Positions 25,960 through 34,426 of a stretch of DNA of 64,000 nucleotides are shown in pieces. A program made the translations under genes and the position numbers. This DNA is from CAZTDU01 sp964617355 (GTDB lineage Bacteria; Pseudomonadota; Gammaproteobacteria; Burkholderiales; SG8-39), in the NCBI GenBank assembly GCA_964617355.1, contig CAZTXP010000006.1, positions 1 through 64,000 on the forward strand. Reading direction: 5' to 3'. Under the pieces are notes generated by a model. The model had not been told where the DNA came from. It worked only from the letters and a program-made list of their open reading frames with translations, and did no database searches. How positions within the stretch are numbered: the stretch's first letter is position 1; each line of letters begins with the position of its first letter.

Positions 25960-28106
25960 GCTGGAACGAGAGCCTTTCTGAAGGCATGCACGAGGCGATC
26001 CCACGTGCCGGGGTTCTGGATCACTTCCGCGCGGTAGAACGAGGGGCAGAGCGTGGCGGCGTGCGCGTTCTCGCCGCAGAGGCCGCAGCCGACGCAGCCG
26101 TCGATGACGGTGGCCACCGGGTCGCGCCGCAATGGATCGGGGTTGTCCTTCACGGTGAGCGTCGGGCAGCCCGAGAGCCGGATGCACGAGTGATCTCCCG
26201 TGCACGTGTCCTCGTCGACGCCGTACTTCACGCGCACCACGCGCTCGCCCTTCGCGACCGCTTGCGCCATCGCCGGCTTCACGCGGCGCTGGCGTTCGAG
26301 CTGGCATTCGCCCTCGGCGACGATCACCTTGAGGCCCTTCGCCTCCGTGGTGAGTGCTTCCTCGAGGGTGCGCTTCATCTCGGACACGCGATAGGTGTGC
26401 ACGGTGCGCATCCAGCGCACGCCGAGGCCGCGCAGCGCGTTCTCGATGGTGCGCTCGCCGGCGACGCTGGAGCCGCCGGCGCCGTCCTTCGCCTCGGCGA
26501 TCGCAGCCTGCTGCATCTCGCGCCGCGGCGTGGAGATCACGTCCTGCGTGCCGGTGGCCGAGGTGTAGCCGTTCTTCATGACCACGAGCACCGCGTCGCC
26601 CTTGTTCAAGAGGTTCGAGGTCACGCCCGACAGCAGGCCGTTGTGCCAGAAGCCGCCGTCGCCCATGATCGCCAAGGGGCGCTTGGCCATGAGCGACGAC
26701 ACGCCCGCGGCGGACGCGAGGCTCATGCCGTATCCGAGGATCGAGTTGCCCATCGAGAACGGCTCGAAGGTCGCGAACGCATGGCAGCCGATGTCGGCGG
26801 CGACGTGCGGCCGGCCTACCTTGCCGCTCGCGAGCTTCAACGCCGCGAACACCGGGCGCTCCGGGCAGCCGATGCAGAAGCCCGGGGGGCGCGGCGGCAG
26901 GCCGCCGAGCAGTTCACCGGCGCGCGCGCGAACGCGGTTGGCGTTCTCCTGCCAGCGGCGACCGGGCGCGATGTCCACGCTGGGTTCGTGCAACGCGAGG
27001 AACTTTGCGAGGCCCTGCACCATCAGTTCGGCGGAGTACTCGCCCGTCGGGGAAAGCAGGTCCTTGCCGTGCAGCCTGGTCTGGAGGTCGCTCCGCCGCA
27101 GCGTCGTCGCGACATCCTGCTCGATGAACTCCGGCTGCCCTTCCTCGAGCACCAGCACCGCGCGCTTGCCGGCGCAGAATGCGGTGATCTCCTCGGGCAC
27201 GGTCGGGAACACCACGTTCAGCGCGAGGATCGGCACGCGGCTCTTGCCGAAGGCGTCCGCGAGGCCGAGCGTCTGCAGCGCGCGCAGCAGGTTGTTGTAG
27301 AGCCCGCCCTGCACGATCACGCCGATGCCGGCGAGGTCGCCGTCGAACATCTCGTTCAGCTTCTGCTCGGCGATGAACTTGCGTGCCGCCGGCAGGCGCA
27401 CCGCGGCCTTCACCTTCTCCTGCATGAAGGTCGCAGGCGGGTGCGACAGGCGGTCGTAGAGGAAGCTCGCCGGCGCGCCGCGCGCGTTCTTCGACAGCGT
27501 GGCCGCGCGGTTGGTCTTCGCCGCGAAGGCGCCCTGCACGTGGCAAGCGCGGATGCGCAGGTCCACGATCACCGGGGAGCTGGACGCCTCCGACAGCTCG
27601 AAGCCCTTCTCCACCATCCGGACGATGGTCGGCAGGTTCGGTCGCGGGTCGAGCATCCAGATCGAGGACTTCATCGCGATCGCGTGCGTGCGCTCCAGCG
27701 CGACGCTCGCGCCCTCGCCGTAGTCCTCGCCGGCGACGATCAGCGCGCCGCCCATCACGCCGGCGGTCGACAGGTACGAGAGCGCGTCCGATGCGACGTT
27801 GGTGCCGACGATGGACTTCCACGTCACCGCGCCGCGCACCGGGTAGTTGATCGACGCGCCGAGCATCGCCGCGGCGGAGGCTTCGTTGGTGCAGGCCTCG
27901 ACGTGCACGCCGAGTTCGTCCATGTACTCGCGCGCCTGCACCATGACGTCGAGCAGGTGCGACACCGGCGCACCCTGGTAGCCGCCGACGTACGCCACGC
28001 CCGACTGCAGCAGGGCCTTGGTCACCGCGAGGATGCCCTCGCCGTGGAAGACCTGGCCGTCGCCGAGCTTCAGGCTCTCGATCTCGGCTGCGAAGCTGCG
28101 TTCCAT
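25956..28106 (-). CDS. iorA: Indolepyruvate:ferredoxin oxidoreductase alpha subunit
   Basis: 716 aa from ATG 28104-28106. It has the pyrimidine-binding domain with GGYQGAPVSHLLDV, the thiamine-diphosphate motif MGDGGFWHNGLLSGV...KNGYTSATG, and a C-terminal iron-sulphur segment with CTGDHSCIRLSGCP and CVGCGLCGENAHAATLC. It is a cytosolic, thiamine- and Fe-S-dependent enzyme converting arylpyruvates from aromatic amino-acid transamination to acyl-CoA. It forms an operon with the long iorB. A second alpha gene with a nearly identical Fe-S tail lies at 34427-36532. Confidence 0.93.
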   Translation of the reverse strand: MERSFAAEIESLKLGDGQVFHGEGILAVTKALLQSGVAYVGGYQGAPVSHLLDVMVQAREYMDELGVHVEACTNEASAAAMLGASINYPVRGAVTWKSIVGTNVASDALSYLSTAGVMGGALIVAGEDYGEGASVALERTHAIAMKSSIWMLDPRPNLPTIVRMVEKGFELSEASSSPVIVDLRIRACHVQGAFAAKTNRAATLSKNARGAPASFLYDRLSHPPATFMQEKVKAAVRLPAARKFIAEQKLNEMFDGDLAGIGVIVQGGLYNNLLRALQTLGLADAFGKSRVPILALNVVFPTVPEEITAFCAGKRAVLVLEEGQPEFIEQDVATTLRRSDLQTRLHGKDLLSPTGEYSAELMVQGLAKFLALHEPSVDIAPGRRWQENANRVRARAGELLGGLPPRPPGFCIGCPERPVFAALKLASGKVGRPHVAADIGCHAFATFEPFSMGNSILGYGMSLASAAGVSSLMAKRPLAIMGDGGFWHNGLLSGVTSNLLNKGDAVLVVMKNGYTSATGTQDVISTPRREMQQAAIAEAKDGAGGSSVAGERTIENALRGLGVRWMRTVHTYRVSEMKRTLEEALTTEAKGLKVIVAEGECQLERQRRVKPAMAQAVAKGERVVRVKYGVDEDTCTGDHSCIRLSGCPTLTVKDNPDPLRRDPVATVIDGCVGCGLCGENAHAATLCPSFYRAEVIQNPGTWDRLVHAFRKALVPA

Positions 28107-28186
28107 GGGGGGCGAGGTTACCGCAACTCCTCGCGGCCCGAGGCGCCGCGCTATCATGCGCCAGCATCTTCGAGGGGGAGGAAACC

Positions 28187-29149
28187 ATGATGGTGAAACA
28201 AGGCTTGGCGCTCGTCGCGGCGTGCGCACTATCGGCTGCGGCGTTCGGGCAGGCGTATCCGTCGAAGCCGGTACGCGTGGTCATCGGCTACGCGCCGGGC
28301 GGCTCCGCGGACGCGGGGATCCGGCCGCTCGCGCGCGCGCTCGAGCCGCTGCTCGGCCAGCCGGTGATCATCGAGAACAAGCCCGGCAACGCCGGCGGCG
28401 TGGCGATGGAGTTCATCGCCAAGGCGCCGGCCGACGGCTACACGCTCTACTACTTCGACAGCGGCCCGCTCACGGTGGCGCCGCACCTCTCGAAGGTCGG
28501 CTACCACCCTCTCGATTCGTTCACGCAGCTCGGCCACGTCTGCGGTAGCGGCAGCATGCTGGTCGTGCATCCGTCCACGCCCTTCAAGACGGTGGCCGAC
28601 GTGATCGCCGCCGCGAAGCGCGAGCCCAGCAAGTGGACCTACGGCACCTCCGGCGTCGGCGGCCCGCACCACCTCTCGGGCGAGTACTTCAAGAGCGTGG
28701 CGGGCGTGAGCCTCCTTCACGTGCCGTACAAGGGCGGCGGGCCGGCGATGACCGACCTGATGGGCGGACAGCTGCCGATGCTCTTCTCGTCGCTCGGCCC
28801 GGTGGTCGGCGCGGCGAAGGCGGGCAAGGTGCGGCCGATCGCCGTCACGTCGCTGGCGCGCTCGGCCGCGTTCCCCGACGTGCCGACGATGGACGAGGCG
28901 GGCCTGAAGGGCTTCGATTCGACCGCGTGGTACGGGCTGCTCGGGCCGGCGGGATTGCCGTCGGAGGTGGTCGCGCGGTGGACCGCGGTACTCGCCAAGG
29001 CCGGCGCCGACAAGGCGACCGTGGACGCGATCAACGCCACCGGCTGCGACACCGAGGTCCTGTCGCCCGCGCGCACCGTCGAGCGCATCAAGGCCGACCA
29101 CGCGAAGTGGGGCAAGGTGGTCAAGGAAGCCAACATCAAGTCGGAGTAG
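28187..29149 (+). CDS. Bug/TctC-type solute-binding protein
   Basis: 320 aa. Two adjacent ATGs (28187, 28190) follow the purine-rich GAGGGGGAGGA; either could be used. A signal peptide (LALVAACALSAAAFGQA) leads into YPSKPVRVVIGYAPGGSADAG, then KPGNAGG and HVPYKGGG, all family hallmarks. It is a periplasmic carboxylate binder without permease genes nearby. The SDR gene begins 2 nt downstream. TATCAT at 28152-28157 is a possible -10. Transcription is divergent from iorA (80-nt gap). Confidence 0.9.
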   Translation: MMVKQGLALVAACALSAAAFGQAYPSKPVRVVIGYAPGGSADAGIRPLARALEPLLGQPVIIENKPGNAGGVAMEFIAKAPADGYTLYYFDSGPLTVAPHLSKVGYHPLDSFTQLGHVCGSGSMLVVHPSTPFKTVADVIAAAKREPSKWTYGTSGVGGPHHLSGEYFKSVAGVSLLHVPYKGGGPAMTDLMGGQLPMLFSSLGPVVGAAKAGKVRPIAVTSLARSAAFPDVPTMDEAGLKGFDSTAWYGLLGPAGLPSEVVARWTAVLAKAGADKATVDAINATGCDTEVLSPARTVERIKADHAKWGKVVKEANIKSE

Positions 29150-29151
29150 CC

Positions 29152-29925
29152 ATGGAACTCGGACTCAAGGGCAAGGCCGCGATCGTCACCGGCGGCACGC
29201 AGGGCATCGGCCTCGCCACGGCGCGGCTGCTGGCGAAGGAGGGTGCGTCGGTCGCGATCGTCGCGCGCGGGCGCGAGCGGCTCGACGCGGTCGCGGCCGA
29301 GATTCGCGCCGCCGGCGGCAAGGTCGCGGCGATCGCGGCGGATGTCGGCAAGGCCGGCGACTGCGCGCGCGTGGTACAGGAGACGCTCGCCGCGTTCGGG
29401 CGCATCGACCTGCTCGTCAACAACGCGGGCACTTCCGCCACCGGCGCGTTCGATTCGGTGAGCGACGAGGCCTGGCAGGCGGACTTCGACCTCAAGCTCT
29501 TCGCCGCCATACGCCTCGTGCGCCTCGCGGTGCCCGAGATGAAGAAGCAGGGCGGCGGCGCGATCGTCAACGTCACCAACATCGGCGCCAAGCAGCCGCG
29601 CGCGAAATCCATGCCGACCACGGTGACGCGCGCCGCGGGCCTCGCCTTCACCAAGGCGCTGTCCAAGGAGTACGCCGCCGACGGCATCCGCGTGAACGCG
29701 GTGTGCATCGGCCTCATCCGCGCCGGGCAGCACGAGACGCGCGCGAAGAAGATGGGCGTCGCGCTCGAGGACCTCTACCGCGACATGGCGAAGGAAATCC
29801 CGCTCGGACGCGTCGGCGAGGCCGACGAGGCGGCGAACGTGATCGCGTTCCTGCTCTCGGGTGCGGCGGGCTTCGTCACCGGCTCGAGCGTCAACCTCGA
29901 CGGCGGGGCTTCCGCCGTCTTCTAG
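29152..29925 (+). CDS. Short-chain dehydrogenase/reductase-like protein without the YxxxK motif
   Basis: 257 aa. The NAD(P)-binding N-terminus is intact (TGGTQGIG, NNAG near residue 85), and the C-terminus has PLGRVGEADEAANVIAFL and GSSVNLDGG. In the catalytic region, where classical members have Ser ... Tyr-x3-Lys, the sequence reads NVTNIGAKQPRAKSM followed by PTTVTRAAGLAFTKAL. The Tyr and Lys are absent. It belongs to an atypical branch whose chemistry is unclear. It is cotranscribed with the Bug-type gene 2 nt upstream. Confidence 0.85.
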   Translation: MELGLKGKAAIVTGGTQGIGLATARLLAKEGASVAIVARGRERLDAVAAEIRAAGGKVAAIAADVGKAGDCARVVQETLAAFGRIDLLVNNAGTSATGAFDSVSDEAWQADFDLKLFAAIRLVRLAVPEMKKQGGGAIVNVTNIGAKQPRAKSMPTTVTRAAGLAFTKALSKEYAADGIRVNAVCIGLIRAGQHETRAKKMGVALEDLYRDMAKEIPLGRVGEADEAANVIAFLLSGAAGFVTGSSVNLDGGASAVF

Positions 29926-30026
29926 CCGTCGCGCGCGGGAAATTCCGCGATGCGCTGACCTGCGACAACTCCCGCGTGCCCGCCGCGCCCGCCGTGGCGG
30001 CACACTCGGCCATCGGGAGCGCGGCC

Positions 30027-31019
30027 ATGGACAGGCACGAAGATCTGCGTTGGGACGCCGACCTGCGGCTCTTCAGCGGCGCGATGATGCTGCGCTGGAC
30101 CGCGGCGGTCGCGGTCACGCTGCTGGTGATGGCGCTCATCATGGGCGTCGCGCTGGTGCCGGGCGAGGGCTGGAAGGTCTTCTTCCGCATGCTGCCGCTG
30201 TTCGCCGCGGTGGCGGGCGGGCTGTGGCTCCTGGGCGTGCTGGTGATGGCAGTGGTGTTCCGTGGCCGCTATGCCGTGCGCTACACGCTCTCCGACACCG
30301 GCATCCGGCTCGAGACGCGCAGCAAGGCGGCAAAGTTCGCGAATCGCGCCGTGGTGGTGGCGGGCGTGCTCGCGGGCAAGCCCGGTGCCGTCGGCTCGGG
30401 GCTGATCGCCCAGTCGCAGGAGACGCAGGAGGTGCGCTGGGGCGGGCCGCTGCGCGTCGAGGCGAGCGACGCCGACCACGTGGTCACGCTGAGGGGGCCG
30501 TGGCGCCCGCTGATGGTCGTGCAGTGCACCGCCGGGAACTACCGGGACGTGCTCGCGCGCGTGCGCGCCGGGGTCGAGGGGCGGCGCAAGGATCCGGCCT
30601 CCGCTGCGCGCAAGTCGCCGCTGCCGCGCTACCTGCTGCGCACCGCGGGCGTGGCGATCGCGCGCGTGCCGCTGTTCGCCGTCGCGGACGAATACCGCCT
30701 CGATCTCTTCGTGCCGATCCTCGTGCTGTGCTTCGCACTCGCCACGGTGTGGATGGTGCCGATCCTCGGCTGGGTGGTGCTCGGCGGGCTCGCGCTCTTC
30801 GCGGGGCAGCTCGTGATGGCGCTCTCCGGCACGCGCACGTCGTTCTTCCGCCCCGGGACGAGCTATCGCGCCTACGAGATGCTCTCGGGCGACGACTGGG
30901 CGCTGCTCGCGCTGTTCGCCGCCGGCGCCGCATGGCTCGCGTGGCTCAGCATTTCGGGACTGCGCGGACGCATCCGCTCGGCGTTCGCGGCCGACATGGA
31001 CGACATGGACGGGGCCTGA
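30027..31019 (+). CDS. Integral membrane protein of unknown function
   Basis: 330 aa; GGGAG at 30015-30019 supports ATG 30027. Hydrophobic segments are seen near residues 22-44 and 56-79, a soluble region of about 140 residues follows (SDTGIRLETRSKAAKFANRA...), then further segments near 225-270 and 290-312. The two paired membrane hairpins around a cytoplasmic domain do not match a family I recognise. It is a separate unit between the SDR gene and the convergent selenoprotein gene. Confidence 0.7.
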   Translation: MDRHEDLRWDADLRLFSGAMMLRWTAAVAVTLLVMALIMGVALVPGEGWKVFFRMLPLFAAVAGGLWLLGVLVMAVVFRGRYAVRYTLSDTGIRLETRSKAAKFANRAVVVAGVLAGKPGAVGSGLIAQSQETQEVRWGGPLRVEASDADHVVTLRGPWRPLMVVQCTAGNYRDVLARVRAGVEGRRKDPASAARKSPLPRYLLRTAGVAIARVPLFAVADEYRLDLFVPILVLCFALATVWMVPILGWVVLGGLALFAGQLVMALSGTRTSFFRPGTSYRAYEMLSGDDWALLALFAAGAAWLAWLSISGLRGRIRSAFAADMDDMDGA

Positions 31020-31046
31020 GCGCGCTCGCCCTTGGGCCCCGCTCGC

Positions 31047-32159
31047 CTAGTCGCCCGGCTGCAGGCGGTGGAAGGCGTTCACGCCCGCCGCCTCTCGCAG
31101 TTCCGGCAGGTCCTGCCCGCCCGACGCGGTCTCGAACGGGATGCCGATCGCGTCCGCGACGCGCACGAAGCCGTGGAAGGCGCCCGCGACGGCCGCGGCG
31201 TCGACGAAGCCCGCGTCGCCGAGCGCGGCGCGCAGTTCCCGCCGCAGCCGCGGCAGCTGCTCGCGGTCGTCGGCGTAGACCGCATCGGCGAACGCGCCGA
31301 GGAGCGCCGCGTGCGGCACGCCGAAGTCCTCGCCGTAGCCTTCCGCGACGGCGCGCAGGTCCGCCGTCTTGCCTTGCGTTTGCATGCTCTCACGGAGCAT
31401 GTAGGCGTGTGCCGTCGTTCAGTACGGGCACTGGTGCAGCCCGGCGATGCGGGCCGCGACCACCTCGATCTGCGCGCGCAGCAGCGCGCGGATCGATTTT
31501 CCGAACTGCCAGACTTCGCTCGAGGGCAGGTAGTGCGTGAGCGCGATGCCCCAGTAGTCGCGCAGCGCCTGCGGCACGCTGGAGAGCGCGCGGTAGATGT
31601 AGCCCGCCTTCGGGCTCGGGTACATCGGGCCGTCGGCGGGCACCGCGTCCTCCGGCTCGACGATCGGCAGCCACGCCGCCTTCTTGCGCGCACCGGGCGG
31701 GCGATAGCGCGTCGGCTCGCCGGGGAGCGGCGCGGGCAGCGTACGCTCGACCGCGCCGAGCGCGCGCGCGGTGGCGTCCATCATCATCACCATCGCCACC
31801 ACGCCGACGATCTCGACGTACTCGCCTTCGCTCACGCCGAGCGCGAGCACGCCCGCGACCCAGCGCTCCGAGAGCCGACCCGGATCGGAGGTCGCGCGGT
31901 GCACGAGCTCGACGCGCGCCGCGCCCAGCGTGCCCTCGGTTTCGTGCGCGCCGTCGACCGCGTTCGGCGACAGCGCCTCGCGGATGCGCGCGCAATGCGC
32001 GCAGCGCCGCGCGTGGCGCACCTCGGCGGCGACGGCGACGCGCTCGGCGCCCGTGAGCCACGTTCCCGCGCTCGCGATGGCGCGCCACGCGGCTTCCTCG
32101 GACTCGACGAGGTCGGCGCGCACTTCGACCCCGGCACCTGACAGCGACAGCGGATTCAT
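31047..32159 (-). CDS. AhpD-related selenoprotein (in-frame TGA = selenocysteine, C-P-Y-U)
   Basis: 370 aa if the TGA at 31419-31421 is read as selenocysteine. The frame continues without another stop to 31047. Around the TGA the protein reads E232, then C244-P-Y-U247 and H251-xxx-L-R. Spacings of 12, 3 and 4 residues equal those of the AhpD/carboxymuconolactone-decarboxylase signature E-x11-C-x2-C-x3-H, with U in place of the peroxidatic Cys. A hairpin fitting a bacterial SECIS lies just 3' (31383-31401). Residues 1-246 also carry a CAHC motif (53, 56) and GLGV-like CMD helices. Expected role: thiol/selenol peroxidase or disulphide reductase in the cytosol. The ATG has GGGAGG upstream. The alternative is two fragments of a mutated gene, less likely given the intact codons on both sides. 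Confidence 0.85.
31383..31401 (-). promoter_or_regulatory. Candidate bacterial SECIS hairpin
   Basis: On the minus strand CATGCTC (31401-31395) pairs perfectly with GAGCATG (31389-31383), enclosing the 5-nt loop CGUGA. The hairpin begins 17 nt after the in-frame UGA, and the loop starts 24 nt after it. Known bacterial SECIS elements have a short stem 16-37 nt past UGA with a G among the first two loop bases, which this satisfies. It would recruit SelB with Sec-tRNA. It is coding sequence as well (M-L-R-E-S-M). Confidence 0.7.
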
Positions 32160-32250
32160 GATCGGGCCTCCCGTGCCGCCGATTCTGCATCAACGCGGCC
32201 CGCCCGCGGAACCGTGCGTCTCGCAGCGGGAAGGCGCTATCCTGCGTGCC

Positions 32251-33186
32251 ATGACGGCTCAGGACTCCGGCGGCGGCGCATCGCCGCCCGTGCTCGCGGA
32301 CCTCGGCGCCCGCGGCGCCGCGCTGATCCTCGATCTCGTCCTCGTCGTCGTGGCACTCGTGCTGGCCGCGCAGGCGGGCGCGGGCGAGGTCGCGAGGCCC
32401 GTCGTGCTCGGGCTCATGGTCCTCTATTTCGTCGCCCTGCCGCTCTCGCCGCTGCAGGGCACGCTCGGCAAGTGGATCTGCCGCATCCGCGTCTGCGACA
32501 CGGCGGGCGAACGCTTGCGCTGGCGAGGTGCGCTGGTCCGGGGCGTGGCGACGATCGCGTGGCTGGCGCTGCCGGGCCTGTTCGGCGCGGCCGCCCGCAA
32601 CGGCATGGCGATCGGCAATGCGATGCCGGGCATCCTCGTCGGCTTCCTGCTGCCATGGGCGGTCGCGGGTTTCCTGCCGCGCCGGCAGACGCTCTTCGAC
32701 CTGCTCGCCGGCTCGATCGTCGTGCGGCGCGCCGCCGACCCGTCGGCGGTTGCGGGCCTCGTGCCCCCGCGGCCCGGCTGGCTGCGCGCCGGCGGCTTCG
32801 CGGTGTCGTGCCTGCTGGCCGGCGCGATGCTGTCGGCCGCGGTGGGCGCGTTCCAGGTGCACGAGCGGCGCGGCCGCGTGATGTACGCGATGGCGCAGAC
32901 CGAACCCGTGCGCAAGCAGATCGAGGCGTTCCGCCTGCGCGAGGGGCGCTGGCCGACGCCGGCCGAGCTCGGCCTTGGGGAAACGGTGCGCTACCGCGAC
33001 GGCGGCGGCTATCGCCTGGGCGCCGATGGCAGCGTCACCATCCGCTTCTCGGTGATCCGGGAACTGAAGGATCGCGACATCGTGTTCCGGCCGGTGGCGT
33101 CGGACGACGGCCGGCGCATCGAATGGCGCTGCCGCGCCGATCCCGGGCTCGATCGCAGCTACGTTCCAGGTCCGTGCCGCGAGTGA
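32251..33186 (+). CDS. RDD-family membrane protein fused to a pilin-like C-terminal domain
   Basis: 311 aa. The first 170 residues form an RDD domain with membrane helices (GAALILDLVLVVVALVLAAQ; LVRGVATIAWLALPGLFG; LVGFLLPWAVAGFLP) and the motif SPLQGTLGKWICRIRV. A further helix near residue 185 leads to a soluble tail: QTEPVRKQIEAFRLREGRWPTPAELG ... IEWRCRADPGLDRSYVPGPCRE. This tail has the layout of type IV pilin globular domains, with a terminal disulphide loop. The function of the fusion is unknown. TATCCT ends 7 nt before the ATG. Confidence 0.75.
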   Translation: MTAQDSGGGASPPVLADLGARGAALILDLVLVVVALVLAAQAGAGEVARPVVLGLMVLYFVALPLSPLQGTLGKWICRIRVCDTAGERLRWRGALVRGVATIAWLALPGLFGAAARNGMAIGNAMPGILVGFLLPWAVAGFLPRRQTLFDLLAGSIVVRRAADPSAVAGLVPPRPGWLRAGGFAVSCLLAGAMLSAAVGAFQVHERRGRVMYAMAQTEPVRKQIEAFRLREGRWPTPAELGLGETVRYRDGGGYRLGADGSVTIRFSVIRELKDRDIVFRPVASDDGRRIEWRCRADPGLDRSYVPGPCRE

Positions 33187-33202
33187 TCGGTCCCGCGTCG
33201 CG

Positions 33203-34402
33203 CTAACCCGCCTGGCGCTCGACGGCGATGCGCTGGAAGCGAGAGCGCAGCCCATGCAGCGCGACAGCCGCGATGCCGACCAGCGCCGCGTACGCCATCC
33301 ACGTTGCAGGCCAGCCGACGGCATCGCGCAGCGAGCCGCTGAGGAACAGCGCGCTGCCCATGCTGACCGACGACACCATCGACCAGCCGCCCTGGTAGGC
33401 GCCGCGTCGCCCCGGTGGCGCGAGGCGACCGACGGCCGCGGGCATCGCGGAACTGAAGACCAGCTCCGCGAAGCTGAACACCACGGTGCCGGCGAGCAGC
33501 GCGATGGCCGGCGAGGGCACCAGCGCGTAGCAGGCTAGCGCCGCGGCGACCATCGCGCCGGTCGCGCCGAGGTGGCGGAACGGGCCGCCCGATTCGATTC
33601 GCGCCGCGACGGGCACCGCGAGCAGCGCCACGATGATGCTGTTGCCGCCGAGCACCAGCCCGATGTAGCCCTCGCCGAGGCCGAGGTCGGCGCCGAAGAT
33701 CGGCGAGGCCGAGATCACTAGGCCGACGGCGAGCGGGAACACGAAGCCGAGCGCGGAGAAGCCGAGGAAGGCGCGGTCGCGGAACACCGCGAGCGTCGAC
33801 GCGGCGAGGTTCTCGTCCTCGTGGGGCCGGTCGGGCCTGGGCAGGTTGCGCAGCAGCGCGAGGTAGAGCAGCACGACGAGAGCGAAGCCGGCCGCGGTGC
33901 ATGCCGCGAGCAGGCCGTAGCCGCGCTCGGCGACGTAGCCCGCGGGCATCACGCCGAGCGTGTAGGCGACGCTGACGCCGGTGTAGTTCACCGCGAGCAC
34001 GGATTGCCGGCGCTCCTGCGGGACGAGGTCCATCAGCAGCGCGCCGGACACCGACCAGTTGATGCCGCCGACCGCGCCCATCGCGAGGCTCCAGGCGAAG
34101 AGCGACGCCGGCCCGTCGACCAGCAGGAACAGGGGCAGCACGGTCCCGGCGCCGGCCGCGCCGAAGACGAGCAGGGGCTTCCTGCCGATCCGGTCCGACA
34201 GCGCGCCGTACATCGGTGCGAGCAGGCCGCGCAGCAGGCTCTCGCACAGGTAGGCGAGGCCCACCGTCGGCAGCGCGATGCCGGCGTCGCGCACGAAGTA
34301 GATGCCGAGGAACGTGACCAGGCTCATGCGCGCCGCCACGGACAGGAAGTTCCCCGCGACGACGACCTTGGCCGCCCGCGGCAGCTCGGGCATGCCGAAC
34401 AT
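33203..34402 (-). CDS. MFS transporter
   Basis: 399 aa with about 12 predicted membrane helices and the MFS loop motif GALSDRIGRKPLL between helices 2 and 3. A second-half counterpart is weaker (GRLAPPGRRGAYQGG). It resembles drug:proton antiporter-type exporters. The neighbouring iorA-like gene ends 24 nt upstream on the same strand, so cotranscription is possible. The substrate is unknown. Confidence 0.88.
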   Translation of the reverse strand: MFGMPELPRAAKVVVAGNFLSVAARMSLVTFLGIYFVRDAGIALPTVGLAYLCESLLRGLLAPMYGALSDRIGRKPLLVFGAAGAGTVLPLFLLVDGPASLFAWSLAMGAVGGINWSVSGALLMDLVPQERRQSVLAVNYTGVSVAYTLGVMPAGYVAERGYGLLAACTAAGFALVVLLYLALLRNLPRPDRPHEDENLAASTLAVFRDRAFLGFSALGFVFPLAVGLVISASPIFGADLGLGEGYIGLVLGGNSIIVALLAVPVAARIESGGPFRHLGATGAMVAAALACYALVPSPAIALLAGTVVFSFAELVFSSAMPAAVGRLAPPGRRGAYQGGWSMVSSVSMGSALFLSGSLRDAVGWPATWMAYAALVGIAAVALHGLRSRFQRIAVERQAG

Positions 34403-34426
34403 GGGAGCGGTCTCGCCCGGGCCGGC

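Noticed and set aside
25986..28190. Plus-strand 734-codon open frame opposite the first iorA
   Set aside because: Antisense shadow of a clearly recognisable gene.
31047..31400. Separate small gene starting at ATG 31400 downstream of a 246-aa gene
   Set aside because: It is in the same frame as the upstream part, has no ribosome site, and the residues between TGA and this ATG (TTAHAY) complete the AhpD signature. One recoded gene explains both better.
31032..32141. Plus-strand 369-codon open frame opposite the selenoprotein gene
   Set aside because: Arg/Ala/His-rich composition typical of antisense shadows in GC-rich DNA; no family resemblance.
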